54,536 bases of DNA from Lingula anatina. Lineage: Eukaryota > Brachiopoda > Lingulata > Lingulida > Lingulidae. Every line of letters starts with the position of its first letter. Position 1 is the first letter of the stretch. The DNA is taken from NCBI RefSeq assembly GCF_001039355.2, contig NW_019774525.1, positions 1-54,536 on the forward strand, in the 5' to 3' direction. The notes below the pieces were generated by a model. That model was not told where the DNA came from and searched no databases. It saw only the letters and a list, made by a program, of their open reading frames with translations. The position numbers and the translations under genes are program-made. Shown here one piece after another: positions 12,785 through 27,100 of the stretch.

Positions 12785-15608
12785 GTAAGTACTTATAAAG
12801 CTATACTATATTTCAAACATATATTAAAATGAACGATTAAATATAATTTATTTTGATTTATTCATCTGGTTTTAGTTCACCAATATAGCACTAAGTTAGT
12901 GTCGACAACAGAATTTCTTTTGTCGATAACTTGAGAAATAGACTGTTACTGTACCGGCTATTACAATGTATAGCTTCGAAATATGACTCATAATAGCTCA
13001 CATGTTGCTGAAATGTAATAAAAGAAGTACAGAAACAAAAAAGTTAATGCCGTAACCGCAACTTTGTTTTTGTACCAGTTCAACCTATTACGTTGAAAAC
13101 CAACATCCTTTTTTTGAAAGGAGGGGGTCGACATGAAAATATCTAGCTGTATTACATTATTGTGGACACAGCCGCGGTGGATGGTTTTTTTCTCCAGGGG
13201 TATAAAAAATAAAATTATGCGGGATTATTTTTTATTTACGCTTTTAATATCCATACGTTGTGTAAAAAAATCTAAAACGAATGCTTTTACGTTTTTCGTG
13301 TAAGGCATATTTTAGAGAAAATAATATACGAAAATATCCAAAATGTGTAACTTGGTCTTTTTTTCCCGCTAAGCCACGCGTTAAGAGGGGAGATGGTTTC
13401 GTCTGCGTTTTCTTATCAACTGAAAAAATTCGTGTCTTCCACAAAAGTACGGATGCATTCTCTCCCGACGTATTTGCATGGCCTCCATGCCACTGCGTAG
13501 CTTTCAACAATACTAGACTAAATTAGGAATAAGATACATGCACTTAAATTACAAAAACCTCGCGCAAACACTTTTGTGTCAATAAAGATAGGTAGGATTT
13601 GTTGGCTGTTGAAGTCAAAGTGGGTTCTTTGTGGAGATTTAACCGGTTGGGGTATACATTTTCCTATTGTCCCTTACTCGGCGGTTCCACTCTCTTGCTT
13701 GGAGTCATTTACGGGGTTAAACTCACGCAGTCGAGGCCGACCAGACAGAAAGGATGACGCCATTTTCAACTCATTTTGTGACCTAAGTTTTCTATAGCTT
13801 TATACCATTGGCATTTTAAGATCTCCGAGTAAGACATAAAAAAATCTTCCCGTTTTATACCAATCACCCTCTATCATTTACAAGCAATGAGTTTGACACC
13901 ATGTTATACCTTCAGTGCGCAATAAAATTTCGTTCTTGTCTCCTACCAAACTACCTTTGTCATTCATGATTGTTTTCACCGTATAACGTCACCCTCCCCT
14001 CATTTATTTTATTCTTTGGTATATTGAATTAGTATCACAAAAAATCATCTTGATCGCTTCATGCGCTTCAAACAGGAGTTTGACTAAAAACTGCTATTCC
14101 CGAACAACAGGATTTGAGACTTTCAACTCAATTTAGAGCTGGGTCAGAAACCCCGGGTCCCCTCTCTTTAGAATACGAAAGTGTGAATAAAATGCCATTA
14201 CATATTACCTGTGGTAAAAAAGTCATAGTTTGCTCAGTGATTCAACAAAATTATCAAAACGCATTTCTGGTAGAGATAACACATAAGTCATCGCAGTAAA
14301 TTGCTGGATCCTACATATATATATATTTAGATATTGTGTCCTATTTTAATGATACCTATAGGTGCTGATATGATAAAAAAAAGTCATGTCTGACTCAATT
14401 TCTCCCCGGAGCAGCTTGTCATTCTTATTATGTCCCAGCGCCACCTACACGGCGGTGGTTTACCACTGCGGTCTGCGGTCGAACTGTCAAATGACTGATA
14501 TCTCTATTTCACTTGCAATTGGTAGCATGTTTCTGACATAAATAACTTTTTTATTGTTGTTTTTGTGATTTTTTTCTCCTCTTTCTTTTACCTACTGTGA
14601 TAAAATATAAATATTTTTTCTCTTTCTACAGGTGCTTTCTAAAAGCGTCCCTCATTACCAAAATCCTCGCTCCCTCTCTCCATCTTTGCTGAGAGTAGCG
14701 AGAGACAACGGGGCTCAGCCACCGTCGGGAATACTACCCCAAAACTTGAGGCAAGGAGCACACCCCCCTGGGGGACAACCCCTACCCCCTAGCGGTCCCC
14801 CCACGGACCTCCCCGAAGGCAGAGCGCAGGGTCCGGCCCAGGATCCACGCCCTCCAGCTCCACGCCTTGGTTATTACTCCGCAGCCGCAAGACCCCGTGC
14901 TCCAGCAGGTCCGCCGGCTCCGAACCTTCGCCCAGGACGCCCAGGCACGGAGGCTGCCGCCTTAATGGAGGCCCCTCATCCTCCCCAGCCCTCCCCCTGC
15001 CGGTCCCCCCAGCTCTGGGCCCATAGCGCTGCTCGTGAACCCTGAGCCACGACAACCCCCGATGAAGAGCCCCGAACGCCTCCTGAGTCCGCCCCCAGAG
15101 AAACTCCAAGTGGATACCACGGAGCCCTTCACGGATAAATCCATAGATCAGATTATTCTTGAACAATTAGGAGGACTCAAGTATTATCAAAGTAAGCATG
15201 TGCAATTTTTTCTCTTTTTTGTTAGTTTTTTAAAACTAATAGTGACATTTTGAGTTTTCAATTACGTAATCTGTTTTCTTTTTCTGTATGATCAATAGTA
15301 AAGTAATTTTCCAAGCGGCTTTCTTCGAAAATGTGTCCCTAACGATTCTCACAGTCCTGTTTTTGATGTTTATTTAATTTATTGCTTTAAAGCTTCAAAC
15401 AGATATCTTTAAAACTGATAGTGATGCACTTTAACCACCACGGGTACCCCTCCTTCAACTGAGGCCGAATTACCCCCCCCCCCCAAAGATCCCCATTATC
15501 ACAACCATCACCACCCCACTCACCTTTTTAGTTTAAAAATCAAAATGCTCAGAAATAAAAAAAATAGATGGCTAGGTTTTGTGATAAATCACAAAATTAT
15601 TATGGTTT

Positions 15609-15676
<68 letters not shown>

Positions 15677-16441
15677 TTAATAACTTCTTTTCAGCTCCTC
15701 AGGATGTTATCACTGGTGACGGTACCGTGTTAGCTGAGTTAGATATGGTGATGGACCACGATCAATATGTAGCATTGTACGGGGGAAGAAGACACAAGTA
15801 AGATTTTTCTGTACTTAATTACAATAATAGTCCATCATGTATTATATATATTATATCAAACAGGCGAAGGCTGCACAGTGGGTGTGTTTGTGTGTGTGTG
15901 TGATTTTTAATTTCATGTTCAACAAAATAATAAAGTTTTGGAACTAAACCATGATTTGTTTCGGGTGCAAGTCTAATGGCATAAAATATGAATTTGAGAC
16001 GTTTTTTATGGTCAATTTAATCGAATATTTTTCTGTCTGTAACCTTCTCGTGTCACTATGACAAACAGCTTTATAAGAGCCTCGCCTTTAAGTTATTAAG
16101 TTATTTGCACAGTCACTACAATCAATGAAAACGAGGCCACTATTTGGGTAGGGGAATGCACGCAAGTGCTCCCATTTGTCCGGTTATCGGTGCACGATCT
16201 CTTGTCCTGATCTCGAGCCAAGTCCTCAAAATTGGACGTATATGCCTCTGCCTCACATTATCTCACGGTTATCCTTAAGTGCGCGTTGTGGCAGAACCTC
16301 GTTATTTGTTACGTAGAAATGCCGCCGAGTTTCCGCATTACCCGTCGTTGTGAACTCAGCGTACGAGGATTTCTGGTCAAATTGCGCAACCGTCGCACGG
16401 GCCCGGCAAGCCGCATCGAAAATAGCTAATGTGAAACAAAG

Positions 16442-16486
<45 letters not shown>

Positions 16487-16531
16487 AGAGAAAGAGAGAA
16501 AGAGAGAGAGAGAGAGAGATACGCGCGCGCG

Positions 16532-16583
<52 letters not shown>

Positions 16584-19500
16584 GAGTGAGAGAGAGAGTA
16601 TGCATGGGGAGAAGGAAGGAAGAATAAAACAGCGCATAATTGTAACAATTGTTAGTGCAAATCCCGAGACAATTTTAAGATACGCACAGAGAAATAAAAT
16701 GACTCGAAAAATAATTAAAAAGAAAATCAGAACAGAAAGAACATTTGAAATGTGAAGTATCATCTCATTGTAAGACCTCCCCTTCAACCCCTGTGCTCCT
16801 GGTTATATTTGAACCCGTGAATCGTATTCCAGTGAGTCATGGCGCCCTTTATAGCTATCCTTACATTTTAGCGGATGTTTTCCCAAATTTATGACACTGT
16901 AATTAATTAGAAAATATTTTGGTCGAAATATTTAGCTGAGTCACTTCATGATCGACTATTTTATTTTCATCTAAAACATTGGTCAAATATATGCATGCCC
17001 CCAGTTATGAATAATTAGCAAAAGCATAAGACGCGCAGAATGATTGGTTTTACATCAAGGTTGAATTGATTTATGGCATTTATAAGCAATAAAGTTAATA
17101 CTAAGACTTCCTAAGATTGTTTGCACGTTGAGAAATTAATGTGCTGCTTTGTTCTCTATATATTCTGCGTCCTTTTTTGGTCGGGCAGTTTTTTTCCTGT
17201 CTCTCTCTCTCTCATTCACACGTCGACTCATCAACAGGATCACATTTCAATGAAACAATGAAAGTTGATTGTTCATACGAATCCCTAGAATAAATGCAAG
17301 CCTTGTAAATACGTCAGGTTAACCAAATTTACTTTTAAATGAAATTTGTATGTTTAATAGAGTTATTTTAGGGCAAATTGTACTAAATAATTAAATTATC
17401 CATTGGTCATAAAAAGGCATTGTGCCGACACAAACAAAGAACCGTTTAAGTAATAGTCGTAACATTTTTCCCATTAATCTGACTTTTATGCCTCTCTTAA
17501 CAAAAATTGATCAAAATACAAGTCTCTCGATTACAGCATTGTTTTCCAAGTTGCAATAATATTATGAAAGATTCCACAATGATAAAGTCATAAAGAAATT
17601 AATAACGGGGTTCACAATGCCACAGCGAAAACATACTAATGTTGACTCAAGGTGAATTATACTCGTTGCCATGTTGTTCATTTCAATTTGAAACACACGC
17701 GACGCACGTGGTGTCGGTTGCCGGACCAAGCACTTCTTAAACATTACTCTACACGCGCCTCACATCTGGTCGCCGACTCGTGGTAAATAAAAGAGCGCGA
17801 TAACGATGAAGTTTCCACAGACACAGTCGGTGGTTACCCTAGTTAGGATATTGCCCTTTTCTAAAATTGGTTTAATCGTTTTTATCCAACACATCGAGGT
17901 TTGATATTACACATGGTCGTTATCATTTGGGATTTGCGGTATTTCAAGAAGGCAAATACGCATGAAGATTTGCCTGGCTCCAAACCTGTCGAGGAATAAC
18001 TGATTTTGGAGAGCTCGAAAAGTAGTCAAACTGCGCGAGTTTAAAAAACCTTGTATAATTAAGATCTAAGGAAGTGAGAAAAATCGTGACGGGATTATCA
18101 AACAGCCGCAATTTGCCTGATGTTTAAAATGCTGTGTGCCGCAAAAGCCTGCGTCCTTGTCACCTGTGTCGTCTGCGCGTCGTCTGCGCCACTTTCACTG
18201 TAGGTTTATGTAGTATTATATCTTAAAATCTGAAGGAAGAAATAAAGTGAAAAGTTGAGGAAATATTACATTGACAGATTTATCTTATATTCAGATATTT
18301 AACAATCTCTTCCATTTCTTACCTAGAGTTTCTCACGAAAACCTGCCCATGGAGAAGTTTTACATGCCTTTGGTAAGAATCAGTAATAACTTGTACACTC
18401 ACTGAATGATTATTTATTTCTCTCTTCTAGACGATCAACGGAACATTCTCGTGAAAAGAGAAAGGCGACTTCTGACCTCACGTTGAAATGGACGAATGCT
18501 ACGATGCCTTACGATATCATTACCAGCGATTTCAGTAAGTACACCGCCATTGTAGAACCTCAGGTACACGCCATTTCAATTGCTATAAATAAAACGAAGT
18601 AGGATTTGATTGAACTTGAAAGAGTTTTTTTTTGTGTGTGTGGAAAATAACTTCGTTATACTTTGGAACAAAAGCTAAGTTTTAGCGGAGGAAATTGACT
18701 GGGACTATTTTTATTCTAAAATATGACGCCTCTGATATAAAAAAAGTTTGCACCTAACACTTTGTTACATGATGCATGTAACACTATGCGACGATGATAA
18801 TGATGACATCATCTATCTATCTATCTATCTATCTATCTATTATTATTATTATTATTATTATAACACATCGACATGTTTTAACCACCGGCTTTTTAGATGT
18901 ACCAATTTAATACGGATACTTATGGAAGGCCATATTCCTCTGTAAAAAATTTAAAGACATTGCTAAAACGGCGTCTATTATCAAGAATAGTTTACTTTCT
19001 CAAATATAAACAGACAGTCGTACTAAACAAAATAAAATTGGGGCAAAATGCACCGAACAATGAAATACGATTTGCATTGCTTTGTTAATTGAACGGAGGT
19101 TTGGCTATTTTTCTCTGCACGATGGGACAAATTTGGTTAATTTGGGAAAATGTACCATTTATCGTCACCGCCACCGCAATTCATTGAAACCAGTTCCACA
19201 AATAGAGTAAGTTTGTGAAGAGAAGCTGGTCAAATTGTTTGTTAGTGGTTGAGTGATTACCCCAAACATTCGAAATATTTAGGTAAATTGTTTTAAGGAA
19301 ACGTGTAAGAATGCGCTTATTAGCATATGACGTTCGATTCCATTAAACAATTAACTGGAATAAGTATTATTGCATGTGGAAGGATTAAATCGGTCTTCTT
19401 AATGAGATAGATGATTGAAGATCACATTTACTGACTACTGTAATAAGAATCAAATATTTACTTACCCGCCAGCTCCAATATTTTTGTATTTTTCATGGTA

Positions 19501-19761
19501 AACTGCCAAAGGGTGATGGAATCCGTTGATATTTACTTACCGTGGGCGTGAGAAAATATGTACCATTTTAAAAATATTCCATGGGCTTTATACAAATGAT
19601 ATATATATATATAATGTACGTGTGTTTGTTGTGGATTTGTGTAGGTATCTCCTGCATGCGCGTGCGCCTGCATGTGCATGCGTGAGTGGGAATGTCTGCA
19701 TTTTTACCATGGAGAAAATGACCCAGAATAACCGTCGAAAGGACAATAGAAAAGGCAGACG

Positions 19762-19794
<33 letters not shown>

Positions 19795-22700
19795 CTCTTC
19801 AAAACCTAAGCCACAATTCTACATTCACCGGCCCTCTCCTCTGTCCCACAGAACTATACATGTATATGTTGTCCTCCATGAAAAATAAATCTCCAAATCT
19901 ATTTATAGGTGAGAATGAAATAAAAATAATCCACATCGCAATGCGGGAATGGGAGCACCACACCTGCTTCAAGTTTAGACCAGCGGGGCCTCTGGACTTC
20001 AATAAAGTTGTGTTTAAAAATGGAATAGGGTAAGTAAGCGCACACCACGCGGCTCCTCTGTCGCAATGTGTAGTCGTCTCACTTAACACATTTTATTGAA
20101 AAGTCTTGCTGAGAATTACTCTGCTTTTTGTCAGTAATAATTGCGTTCACCCAAGTTCCATGGGCAAACGAGAGGGAATTATAAACAAATAGAATGGGAT
20201 GTATATTCATTCAAAGGGCATTGTTTGCGAGGACAGAAAGATATGTCAGCCCAAATGTAACTACCAAATACATATTTTGTAAACATATTGCTTATGCACA
20301 ATGAACTCCGTGACATATTTTGGGATCAAGTTACATAAAGATTCAAGTTAAAAATAAGTTATAGTTATAAAAGATTCATAAATTTCAATTTTCATCAAGT
20401 CCGTTCCCCAACGTTTGTTGGAAATAAATGATTAAGTTATGCGGTGATGACGAGATATGCGGAGTCTGATATAAATATATTTTTATACCTGGAATGTGCT
20501 TGAATATATACAGTTTTGTTCTTCAGCTGTAACTCTCAGGTCGGTATGGTTGGTGGACCCCAGGAATTAAACCTAGAAGCCCCCGGATGTAGATGGGTAA
20601 GTTTCACAGTATTTTTACCCAGTCCTCGCATCGTCTTTTCATAATATCTCCCCACTATGATACACTACCTAACAGACACGAATACAAGTGTCAGCACAGC
20701 TAGTATCACGTAAAACAAGCCCATCTCTCAGTATAACTGAATAGTAGAGATGTTTCCAATCCGTTCATATTAAAACAATAAACTGATGAATAAATCAAGA
20801 GATAAAAAATAAAATTATATCATGAATAAACGAATTGAAACAAACACGTTTTATCATATTTGCTTTCATATTTGCTTTCTTGTTTCTAGAAAGGACTATA
20901 TCTCCACGAAATAGGACACGCTATGGGCTTCTTCCACGAGCACCAGATGCCAGATAGAGACAATTATATCGAGATCAACTACAACAACGTCGCCCCAGTG
21001 ATGAGACAATGGTTCGATAAATATCCCAGAAATGAAGTCAACACCTATGGTACATCCTACGATCTCAGCTCTATCATGCATTACGGAATCACGGTAAGTT
21101 CTCATGTGGTGGTCTCTCCGAACGGTGCTCTCGTTTTGACACGCACTTTTCGAGTATCACTTTTCGTTCATGTGAGAACAGTTTAATTAGCTCTGTATAT
21201 ATCAATTTAAATTATTGTTTTTCTTTTTATCAAGAGCTTATGAAATATGTGGGTAAAACACTTTCCGTTCATCTTGCAACAAAAACGAGGGGAATGTTGG
21301 GAGTAAAAGATGCCTATAATGGGACCACAGGGATAGTTGAAAAGTTTGAAATACGGTCACCAGTATGTCTGTTAAATAATTTAAAGTTGCTTTTGGAGAG
21401 GATTTATGGTCACTTAGGTTCAAATAACTTTTAAAATAGACAATAAGCGATTGTGCTGTTACAATTAGGCACTGCAAGAGTCAAAAATGTCTTGTTGAAT
21501 TAAATAGCCTTTTCTTAAATGTTACTTTGAACTATGATTTAATTCTAGGCATTTGCAGCTGATGGAAAGTCTCAGACTATTAGGGCAAAAGATCGCTCTA
21601 AGGAACACACCATTGGCAAGGTGTGGCAAAAGGAGCTGGCTTTCTCCGACATCCGGGTCGTTAATGAAATGTACCACTGCGCAGGTAAGCAGTCAACGGG
21701 TCACAATGGGCGCTATTTTCTTTAAGATCGTATTCGTTACCCTTTTCCATTTTCCCTTACTTCCTCCTTTCAACAAATGAACGAAAATTAAATTGTTTAA
21801 TAAGTATCGCCTTCTTGTTCGAGCTGTAGTTGAGTGTACTGTTGATATTTCTCAACTGTAGTGAATTGAAGTTGTTTTATCACATTGACGTACCAATGTT
21901 TTAGATTATAATATGCTTAATGAATTTCAGACCTGTTTTTTTTTCATTTTGTAGCTCATTGCCCGAAGACTGTACGATGTGTGGACGAAGGGTTCTTGGA
22001 CAAACATTGCAAGTGTGTTTGTAAGGATGGTACCAGTAACTGCCAGAGAGGAACACCCATTACTACCGGCCCAGATAACAGTGAGTTGTCTTTTAAAAGG
22101 CTATTAATCGAAAATATAAATTCTACATTTTCAGTTCTTCCATCTCTTTGATAAATTATATGACATTGTATTATATTTTGTTCCATATACGGTAGAAATA
22201 TGCAAAATTATCCTTTTGCTTTCCTCGATTTTTATTTATCTAAGAAGTCAATTACTTCAAGTTTCATTAACATGAGGTACATGTACTCCATACCCAAGTG
22301 ATTAAATTATATTAAGAAATCAGCTCCCTACTTTATCTAAGCCCTGTCATTCTATTGTGCTTTTCCATTTACCTTAAGCTTTAGAAAATGAGCATATCTA
22401 CTGGTTATTGAAACACAAGTACCGGTATATCTTTGAAAGCCCGGAGTCATACTTGTTAATACTATATAAGGATGTAGAATGGCCTTTTTGAGCTGTGTAC
22501 TTCTACTGAGGTCACCGTCTTCTTTTGATTTCCTTTTTAAGGTAATTGCAAGAACATTAAGGAGGACCACAGGTGTGAGCAGTGGGCTAGGGATAATGAA
22601 TGCAACATGAACCCTATCTGGATGACGGAGAACTGCAGGAAATCTTGTAACAAATGCTTTGACTTTACTGATACGTCACCTGACGGGCCATACATAGGTA

Positions 22701-24089
22701 CGGTACTTCTTCTTCTTGTTATTCTCATTGTCATTCGTTTTATTCATCTTCTTGTTATTATCTTTAATGTAGCTTCACGAGTTAATAAATATTTTTCAGC
22801 ATATTTCTATATTGTGCTCCTTCTCTTTTCTTTTCCATTTGTTGTGGCTTTAAAATTTCTTCATCATCTTCTTCTTCTTAAAACTATACATCTGTTTGTT
22901 TGTCCTCCTTTTAAACAATTCGGATCATAGAATATGGTTGTGTAGTGTGTCCTGAAGTAACACTGCAGAAATCTATTAATGTTTTTGCATAACAGTGGAA
23001 ATAAATGTTTGCTATATACTTGAACTCATCTAAAGACTATCCCAGCAAACGCAGAACGTTATTATTACGTTGCCATAACGTTTTTTGGTTAGATTATCGT
23101 TATGGTAACGTTATAATTACGTTCTGTGTTTTCTGGGATACCAATGACGCAGTCCTATGTCCATGATCTGCTGGATAAATCAAAGTTTTAGAAACACTAC
23201 AGCATAAGAAGGTGCCTAATTCCCAAGTATTGATATTACTTCAGAGGGTTGCGAGAACACATATGATGACGACCTCAAGTGCCAGCAATGGGCCAAGGAC
23301 GGCGAATGCTTCGTGAACATTAAATGGATGGCAACCAACTGCGCCAAAGCCTGCGGCAAATGTAAAAGCAACAAATGTCTGAATCTGTACGGGAAGGACG
23401 CGAAGTGCCAAGCGTGGGCCGACGAGGGCGAGTGTAGGGCCAACCCCACGTGGATGATACCCAACTGCCGTAAAGCGTGCGGCAAATGTGGTGACGGAAC
23501 TGGTGGAAACGGCGGCGGAGGGACGGGAACAGGAAGCGGCGGCAAGTGTAGAGACATACACACCGACCCTCTGGCTTGTATGAGGTACTCGCCTTAATAT
23601 CTCCCTTTATTTCGTTATTTTGACTTCATAAACGTGTGAAATGAAATAATTAAATGCACTTGTAACGTGTTCGCCTTTTCTATATCCATTTGAGTCCCGA
23701 ATTAGGGACCCATTGAGTGAGCAAACTAAGTAAACCGGATTTGCCCTGACATAGCGTAAGGCAATGTTAGCATTTGCAGCTGCATAGGCCTATACATTCT
23801 TTGAGCTAACTCTTTTAACTTTATTTCAAGATGGGCATCTGAAGGCGAATGTGAGGCCAATCCACTGTGGATGATTCCCAACTGTCGAAAGTCCTGTGAA
23901 AAATGTGACACCGACGGTGGCACTGACGGAGGAACCGACGGTGGGACTGACACCGGAAATAAAGCCTGTGCCGACAAGCTGGACACAAACAAATGTCAGG
24001 GATGGAAAGACGGAGGTGAGGATCTGTGACTGGAGACTGTGTTAATATAACATAGTGTTGTAGTTGGCATTTCTACCACCACGGACGTG

Positions 24090-24147
<58 letters not shown>

Positions 24148-27100
24148 TGAATGTAAATGAAAGAAATACTACTCAAAAGTGTTTTGAAGACTGCTGATAA
24201 CTTGTACTTTATACAAATTTACTTTATTCAGTCCGTTACTTAAATTCATCCCCATATCTTAACCTTCTCAAACAGGCTCTTGGAATTGCTAGCTTCATAA
24301 TTTCTAAATGCCGACCATACATGCCTTCCACCATTACACTGTTCATGTTGCCTTACCGATCCTCAGATATGATATAAAATAATTAATCTTCCTGCAGGTT
24401 CCTGCGAGAACGACCCCGCCTTCATGATCCAATACTGCCAGAAGACATGTGACAAGTGCGGCGTGGACAAAGAGGGATGTAAAAACTTGGTCGAGGACAA
24501 AGACTGTCAGGTAAATAAAACCAAACATCATGCCTACAGTTCGACTTTGGATGGGTTTGAAATGGCTGTTTAACATATTATTTGAAATTATTGAGTGCAA
24601 ATGCAACCCATAATTAATCTATTTGGTCTGTAATATCTTTTGTCAAATATTATTCACTGTTTTCGCACAAAGATGTAGCAAGACGATAGGAGAGAACAGT
24701 AATTCTAATGTATTAGTATATGGATACAACGTAATATGAATAAACCATATAGTTTCATTAATACATATGTTTATATACTGTCAGGAATGGGCTGGACGAG
24801 GAGAATGTGAAGCCAGCTCAGAGTACATGACAGCCAACTGCCGTAAAGCGTGCAAGAAATGCATCACGGGAAGCTGCGTCAACAAGCACGGAAACGAGGC
24901 CGAGTGCGGGAGGTGGGCAGCAGAGGGAGAGTGCTCGGTCAATCCCCTCTGGATGATAGAAAACTGTAAGAAATCATGCGGAAAGTGTGACACCTCGACC
25001 GGAGATGGCGGCACCGATGGCACGTGCAAGAATATCCATAGCAACGACGCTGAGTGCGAGGCTTGGGAGAAGAGAGGGGAGTGCTCCAAGAATCCACTGT
25101 GGATGGTTCCGAACTGCAGGAAGGCTTGCAACAGATGTGGCGATGGTACCGACACCCCGGACACCGGGAACTGCAGGAATATCTACGGTAATGATGTGCA
25201 GTGCGACTCCTGGGCCAAGGTGGGAGAATGCTCCGCAAACCCAGTGTGGATGGGAGAGAATTGTGCTAAGTCCTGCAAAACATGCGACGGAAACAACAAC
25301 AATAACAACAACGGAGGCTCTTGCACCAACAGCTACGGCAACGACGTTCAGTGCTCGGACTGGGCCAAGAGAGGAGAGTGCACGGCGAACCCGGTCTGGA
25401 TGACAATGAACTGCGAAAAGGCATGCCAGAAATGTGGCGGGAGCGAAGACGGCGGCGGCGACGGCGGCAACACCAATGGCGGCGAGTGTAAAAACTTGTA
25501 CAAGGACGACGCTCAGTGCCAGGACTGGGCTGACAGCGGCGAGTGTGCGGCAAACCCTGACTGGATGCCAATCAACTGTAAGAAAGCGTGTGGGTTGTGC
25601 GGCGATGGCGATAACACTGGGGACGGCAATACTGGTAACGGTGGTAATGTGAACTGCGTGAATAGCTACGGGGATGCCCAGTGTGAGCTGTGGGCTAGAG
25701 ACAATCAGTGTGCAGTGAATCCTACTTTCATGCTGGAGCAGTGCAAGAAAGCCTGTCGATCTTGTGACCGAGGCTCTGGTAGGTTACAAGTTATGAAATA
25801 TGACTTTAATTTCTTTAAGTGTATTTATGAAACTGCATATTTTCCTATCTTATAGATTGATAAGAAACTTAAGTAAAATCAGCTCTTAAGCCCCAAAATT
25901 GCAGTTGTGGTGCGTATGAATCCTGCACCAATCCCATATAGCATATAAACGTTGTTTTGTTATTTCTGCTTTTGAAAACTGCCCTAAGTTCATATCATTT
26001 TGTCATTATTCTCAGATAATGGTGGCACCACAGCCAACAGCAACTGCGTGAACACCCATCATGACGATGAATCGTGCAGAATATGGGCCGAGCACGGTCA
26101 TTGTTCGTCCAATCCAGACTGGATGACCAAAAACTGTCAGAAGGCATGTGGCTTGTGCGGGGGTCGGGACGGTTCCGGGGACTGCAGAAACAAGTAAGCA
26201 CAGGAACAGAGAGTTTTTAAGGGACATGACAATTGAAGTTGTTACCTGTAGTCAAGTTACTATTGGTCTATAGCTTTAGAACAGGTGAAATATTCCATCA
26301 AAGTTGGATACTACCGGCTGGGGTTGAGTCAAAATAAACTAAGGTTTTAGTCCAGTCTTAAGTCCCTTTGTGAAGCAAGTCCATGGACCTGAAACGGGAA
26401 GGACAAATGATGCTTTAGTGCGTGTTTGAATGTCATTTGGTTTCAGCAATGATATGGTTTGCACAATAATATATAGTAAAATGCATAGAAAATGACAGAT
26501 TTATATTTCATTTTTAATATTAGGCACTATGATGACGCACAGTGTGAAGATTGGGCCAAATATGGCCAGTGTCAAACAAACCCAGACTGGATGTTGCCGA
26601 ACTGTAAGAAAGCCTGTACAAAATGCGACAAAATAGCCACAGGCACCAGCCAAGAAGACAACAATGTTGACGATAGAGAGATCATAACACTCCCGACAAC
26701 TACCACCACCCAAAACCCACCACCACCTCCACCAGACGACGCATGCGTGAACGCCCACGGTGATACTGAGTGTGCGCAGATGGCACGTGATGGCAAGTGT
26801 ATCAGCGATTCCAGATGGATGCGACGTCACTGCCGTAGAGCGTGCACTGAGTGCGACAAAGGCAGTAATAGCGGGACGGTTGACAACAACAGACGTAAGT
26901 GTCGTAATTTTAATTTCTGGTAAGAGAATGCTCACGCATATCAACATTGTGAAATGTTGAGTGAAAAAATTATATAGTTAAGAGGTATTCAGTACATTTG
27001 AACCCGATGTTTACCATACGTTATCAACAAACTATCTTTCCTATGTTTTCAGTAACCCTTTCAATGAACAGCACGAATTTGGCTTTAGTTTATAGCAATT

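Noticed and set aside
16253-16787. Long overlapping open frames with Ser/Leu or Arg/Glu repeats
   Set aside because: They are produced by the GT/GA/CA compound microsatellite, which is open in many frames at once.
18327-18372. Possible extra exon (VSHENLPMEKFYMPL) between the alternative first exon and exon 18431
   Set aside because: It has plausible splice sites and accepts phase 2, but it ends in phase 0, which would run into a stop in exon 18431.
22784-22930. Hydrophobic open frame continuing past ShKT domain 1
   Set aside because: It reads through the GTACGG donor into T-rich intron sequence. The spliced form continues the ShKT array in phase.
23216-23563. Minus-strand open frames opposite the ShKT exons
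   Set aside because: They are shadows of the GC-rich plus-strand ShKT exons, which have the conserved Cys/Trp pattern and consistent splice phases.
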